Of a stretch of DNA of 64,000 nt, positions 51,434-60,504 are shown one piece after another. The notes under the pieces are model-generated. The model was not told the DNA's origin and did no database searches. It saw nothing but the letters and a program-made list of their open reading frames with translations. The DNA comes from Oscillospiraceae bacterium (GTDB taxonomy: Bacteria; Bacillota; Clostridia; Oscillospirales; WRJC01). Position 1 is the first letter of the stretch, and each line of letters opens with the position of its first letter. The translations under genes were made by a program, and so were the position numbers. The stretch spans positions 1-64,000 of the forward strand of contig WRHM01000001.1 of the NCBI GenBank assembly GCA_009783265.1. The letters run 5' to 3'.

Positions 51434-52174
51434 TTATATTCCCTCCCCATCGTATCTTTTGTAAAGCTTGTTGTTATATTCAATATTCGGGGGATAATTC
51501 ACGCTCTTTAATATACTGGGCGTGATATTTTTTTCTATTAGTTTTTCCACTAACTCAGCGCATAAAGCCCAGCATATATAAGCCGCCGCAAGTCCCGAAG
51601 CGGGTATAAACGGGGCCTCGATACCGTCAATATCGAGCATTGCGTCGCCGAAAGGCGCGCAGTTATCAATAGTCACATCGGCTAATTCAAAAAGCCTTTT
51701 TTTACATGAATGACCGGATTCAAGCGTTTTTGAATATTCTATAGAAGTTATCCCGATAACTTTCACGCCCATTTTTTTGCACTCAACTGCCAGATCTATG
51801 ACATTAAGCGTTTTTCCCGACACAGAGCCGATTACCATAATATCGCCCGGTAATATATTCCCGCTTCTCAGAGCATATTCCGCAAGCCCTTCCATTGATG
51901 TGTTTTTACCGTCCATTGAGCGTTTCCAGCCGGACGATTCAACGCCGTTATGATACCTGAAACGGCGCATCAAAACAAGCCCTCCCGCACGGTTCAATAA
52001 TTCAGAGTCGATTATATGCCCCGTGTCAAACAAGTGAATACAGCCGCCGTTTGCCACGCTGTCCGCCATAATTTGCCCGGCGGCTTCGATATTTGCTTTC
52101 TGTGAATTGCGAATTTTCTCAAAAAGCCCCGACGACGCGTCAAAAAACCGTTCTTTTAACATAATTTTTCTCAC
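51434..52174 (-). CDS. SIS-domain phosphosugar-binding protein
   Basis: 246 aa; GGCIHLFDTGH...DIMVIGSVSGKTLNVIDLA...VIGITSIEYSKT. Confidence 0.85.
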   Translation of the reverse strand: MRKIMLKERFFDASSGLFEKIRNSQKANIEAAGQIMADSVANGGCIHLFDTGHIIDSELLNRAGGLVLMRRFRYHNGVESSGWKRSMDGKNTSMEGLAEYALRSGNILPGDIMVIGSVSGKTLNVIDLAVECKKMGVKVIGITSIEYSKTLESGHSCKKRLFELADVTIDNCAPFGDAMLDIDGIEAPFIPASGLAAAYICWALCAELVEKLIEKNITPSILKSVNYPPNIEYNNKLYKRYDGEGI

Positions 52175-52253
52175 CTTTCACGTTTTAATATATTTTTTTA
52201 TTTTATTGTGTTGTTTGTGTTAGAAATATATTTATAAATAATCTTTGATAGTG

Positions 52254-53354
52254 AAGAAAATGCTTATTAGTAGTATTATTTCTTATTTTCAGATGCAAAT
52301 AAGGGCATGATTGTCATATTAAACCGTGCCGGAGTTGCTTCCCACTCCTCGGGAGTTAAATCTATTATAACCGTGTAGATTCCGGCCTTAAAAAGCATCG
52401 GTTGGACTTCCTCGTTGATCTCAACGCCGGTCGTATAATATATAGTTTTAACTTCCCCGAAAGCATTGCCGGTGATATGCACAATCCCAAAAACATCCCG
52501 ACTTCTGCTGCTTATAATAAGACAGTAATCGCCCTCTTGCGTGATTTCAAAATTATACTCTCCATGAAATTCATTCGAGGTGAAACTGATTTCAAATATG
52601 GGTTCCGGTTCAGAGGGCAAAGACCAAATAATCAATACTGCATTAAGCGGTACTAAAAGAGCCATACTGACAAAAGCGATAATTTTGATATTCCTGTTGT
52701 TTTTTATTGCGTCGTTTACTTTCGGCTTATTAATAAATTTATAAATCATACGTGAAATAAATATTAACAGCAATGCCCACAAAACAGAAATTACGCCCTT
52801 AAATATCGACTGGTAGAGAATAAATAACCCAGTTTCGGAAAAATCATTTATCATTAAAAAACTAATAAACAAACTTATAATAAACATTAAAAAAGGCGTA
52901 AGCGCAACAAATATTTCCCGTTCTTTTCCGGCAAATGCGATACAATACAGAGCAGGGACAGAAGAAATCAATATGTATTGCGTGAAAACAAAAATCCAGT
53001 TATTATCGTTTATTTTTGTTCCCGGCACGGCGATATTTATACAATATATTATGGCAAGAGCAGTTGTGGCAAGTATAATCCATTTGACCGCTTTAAACTC
53101 AAATTTAACGCGTAATACAGCAACAGGTACGCAGATTGCGGAATATAATAATATTAAAAATAAATGATTTAATAAATCAAAAGAAGATAATATATATATT
53201 AAAAAAAATCTGTTAGAATAAATAAAACTTAAACCGACAATACAAAGCAAAACTATAAACGCGATTATTCCTATTCTTCTTTGTTGTTCTTCCAAAACCT
53301 GCCACTCCTTCTCCCGACTTGTTTTACTATGTAAAATATAAATTCTCTGCGTTT
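52254..53354 (-). mobile_element. Putative cassette-like element E3 (more divergent ends; cargo membrane protein)
   Basis: Minus-strand left end acgcagagaatttatattttacatagta (~53351-53325), right end ctactaataagcattttcttcac (~52274-52253). Confidence 0.35.
52276..53295 (-). CDS. Hypothetical polytopic membrane protein with C-terminal soluble domain (TTG start)
   Basis: 339 aa; about 6-7 hydrophobic segments then ~110 aa beta-rich tail; RBS ggagaaggagtgg. Confidence 0.75.
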   Translation of the reverse strand: MEEQQRRIGIIAFIVLLCIVGLSFIYSNRFFLIYILSSFDLLNHLFLILLYSAICVPVAVLRVKFEFKAVKWIILATTALAIIYCINIAVPGTKINDNNWIFVFTQYILISSVPALYCIAFAGKEREIFVALTPFLMFIISLFISFLMINDFSETGLFILYQSIFKGVISVLWALLLIFISRMIYKFINKPKVNDAIKNNRNIKIIAFVSMALLVPLNAVLIIWSLPSEPEPIFEISFTSNEFHGEYNFEITQEGDYCLIISSRSRDVFGIVHITGNAFGEVKTIYYTTGVEINEEVQPMLFKAGIYTVIIDLTPEEWEATPARFNMTIMPLFASENKK

Positions 53355-53362
53355 TAATTTTT

Positions 53363-54109
53363 TTATAAATATTTTATCCTGTTTCTGTATCTTTTCATAA
53401 GCACGGCGTTTTTTTCGTCGCCGCCGTCAATATTCGCGCTGATAAATACCGGAGGGGTTATGCCCCGGTCTATAAATATCCCCGCAGCCTGCGCAGTCAC
53501 AGCGTTTATTATCGCCGCTCCGGTAACAGTCGAAGTCGGCGATGTTTTTTGCACAAACCCGTCGATTTCAATTGCCGCGTCGCCGGTTTCGCCGCAGTTA
53601 TCTATAACCAAATCCACGACTTCATATAAATTTTTGCCGCTTGTTGAGCGCGATTTCGACGCTTTTGAATATTCAAGCGACGTTATCCCTATAATATATG
53701 CCCCAAGTTCACGCGCCCTTATAGCCATATCGACAGGCACGGCGTTTCTTCCCGAAACTGAGTGAATTATAAGCAAATCGCCCTTTTTTATATTATATTC
53801 GTCCGCGATTATCGCCCCGTAGCCGTCAATTCTCTCAATTTTGCTTGTCAGAGTCGAAGGCGTAATATCGCACATCAATCCGGGCGGGAAAATCGGGTTT
53901 ATCACCGCAAGCCCGCCTGTCCTGTAAAAGGCCTCCTGCGCTATTATCCCGGCGTGCGTACACCCGAATATGTATATAATATTATCGTCGCTGTCTGTGA
54001 CCGTATCGACAATTTTTTCCGCTGCTTTTTGCATATTTTCGCCCTGTTCGTCAAATAAACGTTTTAATACGGCGTTTATCTTTTCATAGTATTTTATAAT
54101 ATAATCCAT
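53363..54109 (-). CDS. SIS-domain phosphosugar-binding protein (paralog of 51434..52174)
   Basis: 248 aa; IYIFGCTHAGIIAQEAFYRTGGL...LLIIHSVSGRNAVPVDMAIRARELGAYIIGITSLEYSKA. Confidence 0.87.
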   Translation of the reverse strand: MDYIIKYYEKINAVLKRLFDEQGENMQKAAEKIVDTVTDSDDNIIYIFGCTHAGIIAQEAFYRTGGLAVINPIFPPGLMCDITPSTLTSKIERIDGYGAIIADEYNIKKGDLLIIHSVSGRNAVPVDMAIRARELGAYIIGITSLEYSKASKSRSTSGKNLYEVVDLVIDNCGETGDAAIEIDGFVQKTSPTSTVTGAAIINAVTAQAAGIFIDRGITPPVFISANIDGGDEKNAVLMKRYRNRIKYL

Positions 54110-54140
54110 TAAATAATTATCACCTTTCCGTTAAAATTTG

Positions 54141-55163
54141 TTATTTATTAAATTTAAATAAATAATCTTTAAATTCTTTTTCTAATCGCTTTTGATCCTT
54201 CCCCGAAATTTTATATTTTCCGGTTTTATCAAAAATAAACTTGACTACACCGCTCATTACAGGGTCAAAAAGCCCGTGCCTGCATATTATACCGGGATAA
54301 ACGCCGCTTATTGTCTCAGCCATTGTCTCAAGCATATACGGCGTGCCTTTCCATGCGCCGCCGCTCGCGTATATCACGGGATTTTCTTCCGCAATATCCG
54401 TCATGTTTTCGCTTTCGGCTTTTTTTAATACGCTGATAACCTGAAGTCCCATATCCCTGCCCGCCGAATATATTATTTCTTTCGCGATTTTATCCCCCGC
54501 TTTTTCACATTCGGCCACAGATGGGCAAAATCCGGCAAACAAAACGCGCTGGTTTAAATTTTTTTTATATAACGTTTTTGTAATTAAATACGGCTTGTCA
54601 ATATTCAGATATTTATATAATCTTTCAGTCAGCAATGTCTTTTCTCCCCAGTTATTTATATTTTTTATAGCCGCAGACATGCCTTGTATGCCTATATATG
54701 CTCCGCTGCCCTGATCGCCTACCGGTATGCCGTAACCGCCCAAATGCAATATTTTATCTTTATCGCAGTATATTGCGCCCGAACCTGTTCCGGCAAGAGC
54801 GACGACGCCTTTATCTCTCAATGACGCGGCATAGACATGACTGTGGCCTTCGGATATGACGTGAAATATTGCATCTTTGACAAATCCGCCGCATTCGCGC
54901 TTTAATATATTATTAAAAAAGCTGACCGAGCCGACTATTGTTTCGTATATATCTTTTATTTTGAAATCCCCGGTTAAATCATATAAAATCGCAATTAATA
55001 ATTTTACCGCTTCGGATATATTTTCGCGGATTTTTTTATCGCTTTCAAAATTCGGGTTTACCGAGCCGGATTTACTTTGCGCAATAAAATTCAAATCATC
55101 GTCAAAGGCTATAATTCTTAAACTTGTCCCTCCGCCGTCCACAGATAAATTTATATTTTTCAT
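54141..55163 (-). CDS. BadF/BadG/BcrA/BcrD ATPase-family (N-acetylhexosamine kinase-like) protein
   Basis: 340 aa; LSVDGGGTSLRIIAFD, VVALAGTGSGAIY, GGYGIPVGDQGSGAYIG. Confidence 0.88.
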   Translation of the reverse strand: MKNINLSVDGGGTSLRIIAFDDDLNFIAQSKSGSVNPNFESDKKIRENISEAVKLLIAILYDLTGDFKIKDIYETIVGSVSFFNNILKRECGGFVKDAIFHVISEGHSHVYAASLRDKGVVALAGTGSGAIYCDKDKILHLGGYGIPVGDQGSGAYIGIQGMSAAIKNINNWGEKTLLTERLYKYLNIDKPYLITKTLYKKNLNQRVLFAGFCPSVAECEKAGDKIAKEIIYSAGRDMGLQVISVLKKAESENMTDIAEENPVIYASGGAWKGTPYMLETMAETISGVYPGIICRHGLFDPVMSGVVKFIFDKTGKYKISGKDQKRLEKEFKDYLFKFNK

Positions 55164-55223
55164 TATATTTTTTCCCTTAAATGACTTTAAATCAAACGCA
55201 GTTTTTATGTTTGATTATTATAA

Positions 55224-57251
55224 TTATTTTCCGGTTATAAAAATCAGCGAAGCCGAACGCGGTTTATCATGGCTGAGCGTATATCCGTTTATCAAATCGC
55301 CGCCCTTAAAACAGCCTATAACGCCTTTGTCAGCGTCCCTCAATTCATATTCTTTTTCAGTATTTAACATTGGCAGCTTGATTTTACATGACGGCATTTC
55401 GCAATCTTCCATTCGAAAAGCGAATAATACGCCTTTGTCAGCTTCCGGGTCATAATACATATAACTTGTCCAGTTTGTTTTATCAGTTTCCGGTTTCCAG
55501 TCTGTCAGGACATAAAAATCTTTAAGTAAAAATTCTTTTACAGAATCCCATTCGTTTAATCCAAAACGCAGCATATCAAAATCGGTGTCCGGGTCTTGCG
55601 TCCACTGGGCAGACAAATGAAAAACAGGCGTATAAGAAGCCCTGAATATATAAACGTCGCGTTTCCCGTCGGCGGCAAGCTGTTCGTTCTGTTCTACCGA
55701 AGCCGCTCCGCATAACGGTATCCATTTATTGAACGACGTAGTCATAGAAAGCCTCAGCGAAGTAGTAGTACGGTCAGAATCGCTCCGCAGCAGCGGCACG
55801 CCGCGCCGCATTGATTCTAAATCGTTGCGTCCCCCGCCGCTCGCGCAGGAATCCACAAACGTGTCTTTGTTATTTTTGCCGCAGTATTCTATGATTTTAT
55901 CCCAGAGCTTATAATGCCCGACTACGGCCTTATTTTCAGTTATTCCCATACGGTTTTCGCCTTCGGATTGGTCTGCGTCCGTCCAGCACTTAGTCGGATA
56001 GCAATTATTATCTTCGCGGTACATGTCCACGCCGTTTTTATCCATCATTGATATAATTCGCCCCGCAGTCCATTCTAAGCATTCGGCATTGCCGATATTG
56101 TTCGAGATAACGCCGTTGCCGTCGGGCATTGCCCATTCGGGTTTATAACCGTAATTTTCGATAAGCCCGTCTACGTGCGTGACGCGTTCCGGCTCGAACC
56201 ATGTAAGGGTTTTCATGCCGTGGTCACGGGCGAAATCTGTCGATTCCCTGAAAGTTTTGTCAGGCCATTTAATTGTGTCAAGTTCCCATGTGCCGACAGT
56301 TCCCCACCAATCGGTATCGACTGTTTTGCCGTAAGGGTCAAAATACCAGCCCGCGTCAAACCATCTGTAACCGGATTTTATTTTTTCGCCGAGCATTTTT
56401 TCAAGCGACGGTTTCCACGTAAAATAACGTTCTGAGATGCTCCCGTCTGAATTAGGGAGACCAGTATCGCCTGATATACAGGTAGTGCTGAACGGTTTTA
56501 GGGGATCTCCTTGCGCGTTCAGGCGCGGCATATTGCAGTTGATATACCAGCTGCGCCATAAATTAGTCGCGTAGTTTTCGTTGCGAATTGTGTATGGAAT
56601 AAATAACATCAGGGCAGTCCTGACGCTTTCGCCCGGCTTGAGATATGCGCATAAATCGTTGGTTCCCGCACCTATGAAATGTGTTTTGCCGCATGCCCCG
56701 ACGTGAAAATCGGCTTCCCATGTCCCTCCCCAGCCAAGCGCAATCAGAGTTCCGCCGTTGCCATGTTCAAGATTATAATACGGGAAATAAATATGCGTGG
56801 GTTTGCCTATACCAGATTTATGATTTACGCCGCTGTCGCTTAATTTATGCTCATAAGGCCTGTATTGGTTCTGATGATCGCCGAGTATTCCGCGTAAAAC
56901 GGGATTTTCACCGGAGAATATCATATCCGCGGACTTTAGGTTGCTTATTATTTCTGTATTTACGCTGCCTGTATTCTGAAACCATATAGTCCATTCATAC
57001 GCTCCGTAATTTTCATAATACGCGGTTTCAACAGTTATTGTAAGATTATCGTCGGCGTTTAAAATAAATATATTTTCTTCTTTTTCGCCTTTGGTTACAG
57101 TTGTTTTGCTCAACTGCCTGAATATATTCCGGTCAAACCCATAATAAGCTGTGCCGTCATATACAAAACTGACAGGCAGAGTTCCGAGATTGCTAATATA
57201 TCCGTCGTATACTTCTCTTGACGCAGGATTTTTGTAATTTGCTGCTGACAT
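55224..57251 (-). CDS. GH36-type alpha-galactosidase
   Basis: 675 aa; YRWFDAGWYFDP, TWFEPERVT, VDMYREDNNCYP, SCASGGGRNDLESMRRG. Confidence 0.9.
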   Translation of the reverse strand: MSAANYKNPASREVYDGYISNLGTLPVSFVYDGTAYYGFDRNIFRQLSKTTVTKGEKEENIFILNADDNLTITVETAYYENYGAYEWTIWFQNTGSVNTEIISNLKSADMIFSGENPVLRGILGDHQNQYRPYEHKLSDSGVNHKSGIGKPTHIYFPYYNLEHGNGGTLIALGWGGTWEADFHVGACGKTHFIGAGTNDLCAYLKPGESVRTALMLFIPYTIRNENYATNLWRSWYINCNMPRLNAQGDPLKPFSTTCISGDTGLPNSDGSISERYFTWKPSLEKMLGEKIKSGYRWFDAGWYFDPYGKTVDTDWWGTVGTWELDTIKWPDKTFRESTDFARDHGMKTLTWFEPERVTHVDGLIENYGYKPEWAMPDGNGVISNNIGNAECLEWTAGRIISMMDKNGVDMYREDNNCYPTKCWTDADQSEGENRMGITENKAVVGHYKLWDKIIEYCGKNNKDTFVDSCASGGGRNDLESMRRGVPLLRSDSDRTTTSLRLSMTTSFNKWIPLCGAASVEQNEQLAADGKRDVYIFRASYTPVFHLSAQWTQDPDTDFDMLRFGLNEWDSVKEFLLKDFYVLTDWKPETDKTNWTSYMYYDPEADKGVLFAFRMEDCEMPSCKIKLPMLNTEKEYELRDADKGVIGCFKGGDLINGYTLSHDKPRSASLIFITGK

Positions 57252-57360
57252 AAATTATTGACCCCCTGATTTTTATTCTGTTTGAATAATATTATAATAT
57301 AATATAGTCCCGCTGTCAATAATATTACATCAATAAATCATAGTATTTGAGCAAAAACAA

Positions 57361-57397
57361 ATGCCTCAGTTCCTGCTTAAACAAGAAATCGAGGCAT
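57361..57397. terminator. Hairpin terminator-like structure
   Basis: ATGCCTCagttcctgcttaaacaagaaatcGAGGCAT between convergently transcribed or minus-strand units. Confidence 0.5.
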
Positions 57398-57434
57398 CTA
57401 AATATTTATATTTATTTAACGCGCGAATTATTTA

Positions 57435-58883
57435 TTAAAATCTGAAATACAGGAAAGGATTGAAATCTGACCCGGTCAAAAATATAACGGAAAGTATTAA
57501 TATCGCTATGCAGCCCGCAATACTTACCCAGCTTGCGGCTTGTTTCAGAGGGGATAAATCTTCGCATTCAAAATGATTCTTTTCCTCTCCAAACAACTCT
57601 TTTTTTATAAACGGCAATATGGGCGCGCTGAACAGCATTCCCGATAATATCGCGATTAAGATTATTATATTTAAACTGGCAAGCACGGTATTTAACCCGC
57701 CCGTTGAAAAATTAAACATGCACTTTATATATTCAAGCGCTTTGCCCAAAGTTTCAGCCCTGAAGATAACCCAGCCGATCAGTACGACAAACATAGTATA
57801 AACCCATGTGACGGCGCGGGGAAGTTTTCTCAGGATTTTTCCCCATGCTCCGCGTTCGAGCATCAAAAATACACCGTGATACAATCCCCATACCACAAAC
57901 GACCAGCTTGCGCCGTGCCATAACCCGGTCACCGTAAAAACAATCAAAAGATTTATATATGTCCTGAAAACGCCTTTTCTGTTTCCGCCTAAGGGTATAT
58001 ATAAATAATCCCTAAACCAGCTTGACAGCGATATATGCCATCTTCTCCAGAAATTCTGGACTGTATTTGATATATACGGATAATCAAAGTTTTCTAAGAA
58101 CTCAAACCCGAACATTTTACCCATGCCTATCGCCATGTCCGAATATCCCGAAAAATCGAAATAAATTTGCAGAGCGTAACATATCGCCCCAATCCATGCC
58201 ATAACCGAAGCCGGCGAAGAAGCGTTAAAAGCCCGGTCGGCAAATACGGAGACCTGATTTGCTATAAGAACTTTTTTTGAAAGCCCTATAATAAATCTCT
58301 GCATTCCCGAAGCTATATTGTTTATATTTGATTTTCGGTTTTCAAGCTGTTTTTCTATATCTATATATCTCACGATCGGTCCGGCGATTAATTGCGGAAA
58401 AAAAGATATATATAATGCGAGATTAAAAATATTCTTTTGGAATTTTACTTTGCCGCGATACACGTCGATTACGTAAGACATAATCTGAAAAGTAAAAAAC
58501 GATATGCCTATAGGCAGGGCTATATTTGACTTAATATTTGTTTTGAAAATCCAGTTCAGGTTTTCCGTTAAAAAATTAAAATATTTATAATATCCCAAAA
58601 GATATATATTAAATATAACTGTTGCAGCCAGAGCCAGTCTCTGATAAACCGGCTCAAAATTATTTTCTTTTAAATTATGTATCAAAATACCGAAAAGATA
58701 ATTCATAAGTATAGAATAAAGCATCAGCAATATAACTCTTGGTTCGCCCCAGCCGTAAAAAATCAGCGAAGCGAAAAGCAATAATATATTTTTTGCGGTT
58801 AATAGCTTTTGCGGTATGATATGATACGCCAGTAATACGGCAGGCAGAAATATAAAAAGAAACAGCGTTGAACTGAAAATCAT
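57435..58883 (-). CDS. MBOAT family O-acyltransferase (AlgI-like)
   Basis: 482 aa; PIGISFFTFQIMSYVIDVYRG, QNFWRRWHISLSSWFRDYLYIPLGG, GLWHGASWSFVVWGLYHG. Confidence 0.93.
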   Translation of the reverse strand: MIFSSTLFLFIFLPAVLLAYHIIPQKLLTAKNILLLFASLIFYGWGEPRVILLMLYSILMNYLFGILIHNLKENNFEPVYQRLALAATVIFNIYLLGYYKYFNFLTENLNWIFKTNIKSNIALPIGISFFTFQIMSYVIDVYRGKVKFQKNIFNLALYISFFPQLIAGPIVRYIDIEKQLENRKSNINNIASGMQRFIIGLSKKVLIANQVSVFADRAFNASSPASVMAWIGAICYALQIYFDFSGYSDMAIGMGKMFGFEFLENFDYPYISNTVQNFWRRWHISLSSWFRDYLYIPLGGNRKGVFRTYINLLIVFTVTGLWHGASWSFVVWGLYHGVFLMLERGAWGKILRKLPRAVTWVYTMFVVLIGWVIFRAETLGKALEYIKCMFNFSTGGLNTVLASLNIIILIAILSGMLFSAPILPFIKKELFGEEKNHFECEDLSPLKQAASWVSIAGCIAILILSVIFLTGSDFNPFLYFRF

Positions 58884-58916
58884 AAATTTTAGATACCTTT
58901 CGATATTATTTTTAAA

Positions 58917-60329
58917 TTATTTCACAGAATTAAAAATTAAATACTCCCATAGAGAATCAATAATATTAGGTCCCAAATCTAATATTACAATATCGTTTTG
59001 ACCCCATGACGGCGCGTTGCCGCCAATATTATAAATAAACTGTTCGTTGACTTCAAGCAGCACAAATTTTGTTTTATCTATTTCGTGTTTCCAGTTTATG
59101 TCTATATCCCCGCCGTTATTGTAATAATAACCGGACATCTCAGACGCTATCCCGAACGAGCCGAAATAATGATAAAAATCCCCTGTGAAACTGCCTCCCT
59201 GAATAAGCATGTGTTTTATTGCGGGTTTGCCTGTGTTTGACGTGTATGCGTCATGCCAGTAATATTTTTCGTCAACTATGGCGTTTTGCTTTTCTTTTTT
59301 CTTGCCTGAATAAACTATGCCGAAAATATCCATTTCAGGGTTTCCGAATCCGGGAGGGTTTTGGCTGAACCGGATTTCGTCTGCGGCAAGATGCTTGATT
59401 TCTTCGCCTGTCTGACGTTCATATTCTGCGATTATTGCGACGCATGTCTCAAACGAGGCGAATTTGTTCCAGTGTATGCCTGTTTTCGGGAAAGTATTTG
59501 TCAATCCCAAAGATTTATAAAGCGCCGACGAATCAACAAAATAAACTTCTGCTTCTTTAAGAAAATCCACAAATCTCAGATACGGGCGAATATAATCTTC
59601 GGAAATAGTTTTGTTCTGAGCGATATACCAGTCCGGGATATAATCCGGCATGGCCGAGGCTTTGCTTGGGGAAATCGCAACGCAGAAAGCTATATCCCTC
59701 AGGGCGAGTTCGTTCTGGATTTCTTTTAATATTTTAACCCTTGATTTAAGTTCTATGTCAGTTACGTTTATATATTTTTGTGCGTAGCCGTAATATTCGT
59801 TTATATAGCCGTTTTCATAAAGGCAGCCGTTTTTGCCGATTATGACATGCTCCGTCCCCCTGTATCCGTCAGGGTCGTAAAGAATTTCCTGAGGCAGGTT
59901 ATATTCAGGGAATCTTGGCTCGATTATTATAATTTCTTCCGGTTCTTCTTCAGGCTCTTCCTCGGGCGGCTCAATGATGTTATCCGGAGGGACTTTAAGA
60001 AAATTTATATTTACGCTGTCTTTTTTTGCGTCCAGTACCCCGTATATTTCTACTATTTCAGGTCTCAGGGGATATTTTGTGGAAAACCAGTTTTCAAAAT
60101 CTTTTTGAAATTTTCCGATAAAAAACGTACTGATACTGAAACCGGGCAGCTCATAATCTTTTTCGCCATCCAAATCATGCGGCGCCTCGCCTATAATAAA
60201 AAGTAAAATTAAAGGTATTGCTATTATATAAACGAACAGCGTGATCATAACTGCGCTCTTAATGATTTTCAAGTCCGTTTTACTTTGCGGGGGTGAATCC
60301 GTTGTTTCGTTAGATTCGAATTTCGACAT
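58917..60329 (-). CDS. AlgJ/SGNH-type acetyltransferase-like protein
   Basis: 470 aa; single N-terminal TM, AISPSKASAMPDYIP, FPKTGIHWNKFASF. Confidence 0.82.
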   Translation of the reverse strand: MSKFESNETTDSPPQSKTDLKIIKSAVMITLFVYIIAIPLILLFIIGEAPHDLDGEKDYELPGFSISTFFIGKFQKDFENWFSTKYPLRPEIVEIYGVLDAKKDSVNINFLKVPPDNIIEPPEEEPEEEPEEIIIIEPRFPEYNLPQEILYDPDGYRGTEHVIIGKNGCLYENGYINEYYGYAQKYINVTDIELKSRVKILKEIQNELALRDIAFCVAISPSKASAMPDYIPDWYIAQNKTISEDYIRPYLRFVDFLKEAEVYFVDSSALYKSLGLTNTFPKTGIHWNKFASFETCVAIIAEYERQTGEEIKHLAADEIRFSQNPPGFGNPEMDIFGIVYSGKKKEKQNAIVDEKYYWHDAYTSNTGKPAIKHMLIQGGSFTGDFYHYFGSFGIASEMSGYYYNNGGDIDINWKHEIDKTKFVLLEVNEQFIYNIGGNAPSWGQNDIVILDLGPNIIDSLWEYLIFNSVK

Positions 60330-60504
60330 AAAAAACTCCTTGTTTCCGTTCTGAAAAAATTATTTGAATTATATATTATATATAATATCATGGTTTTCGT
60401 GAAAATTCAATTTATTTTAAAAAATATCGGCGGATAATATTGTTTTATTTAAACCGGAAATGTGAAAAACGCAAATAATCGTTGCTTTACTTTATAATTT
60501 TTTA

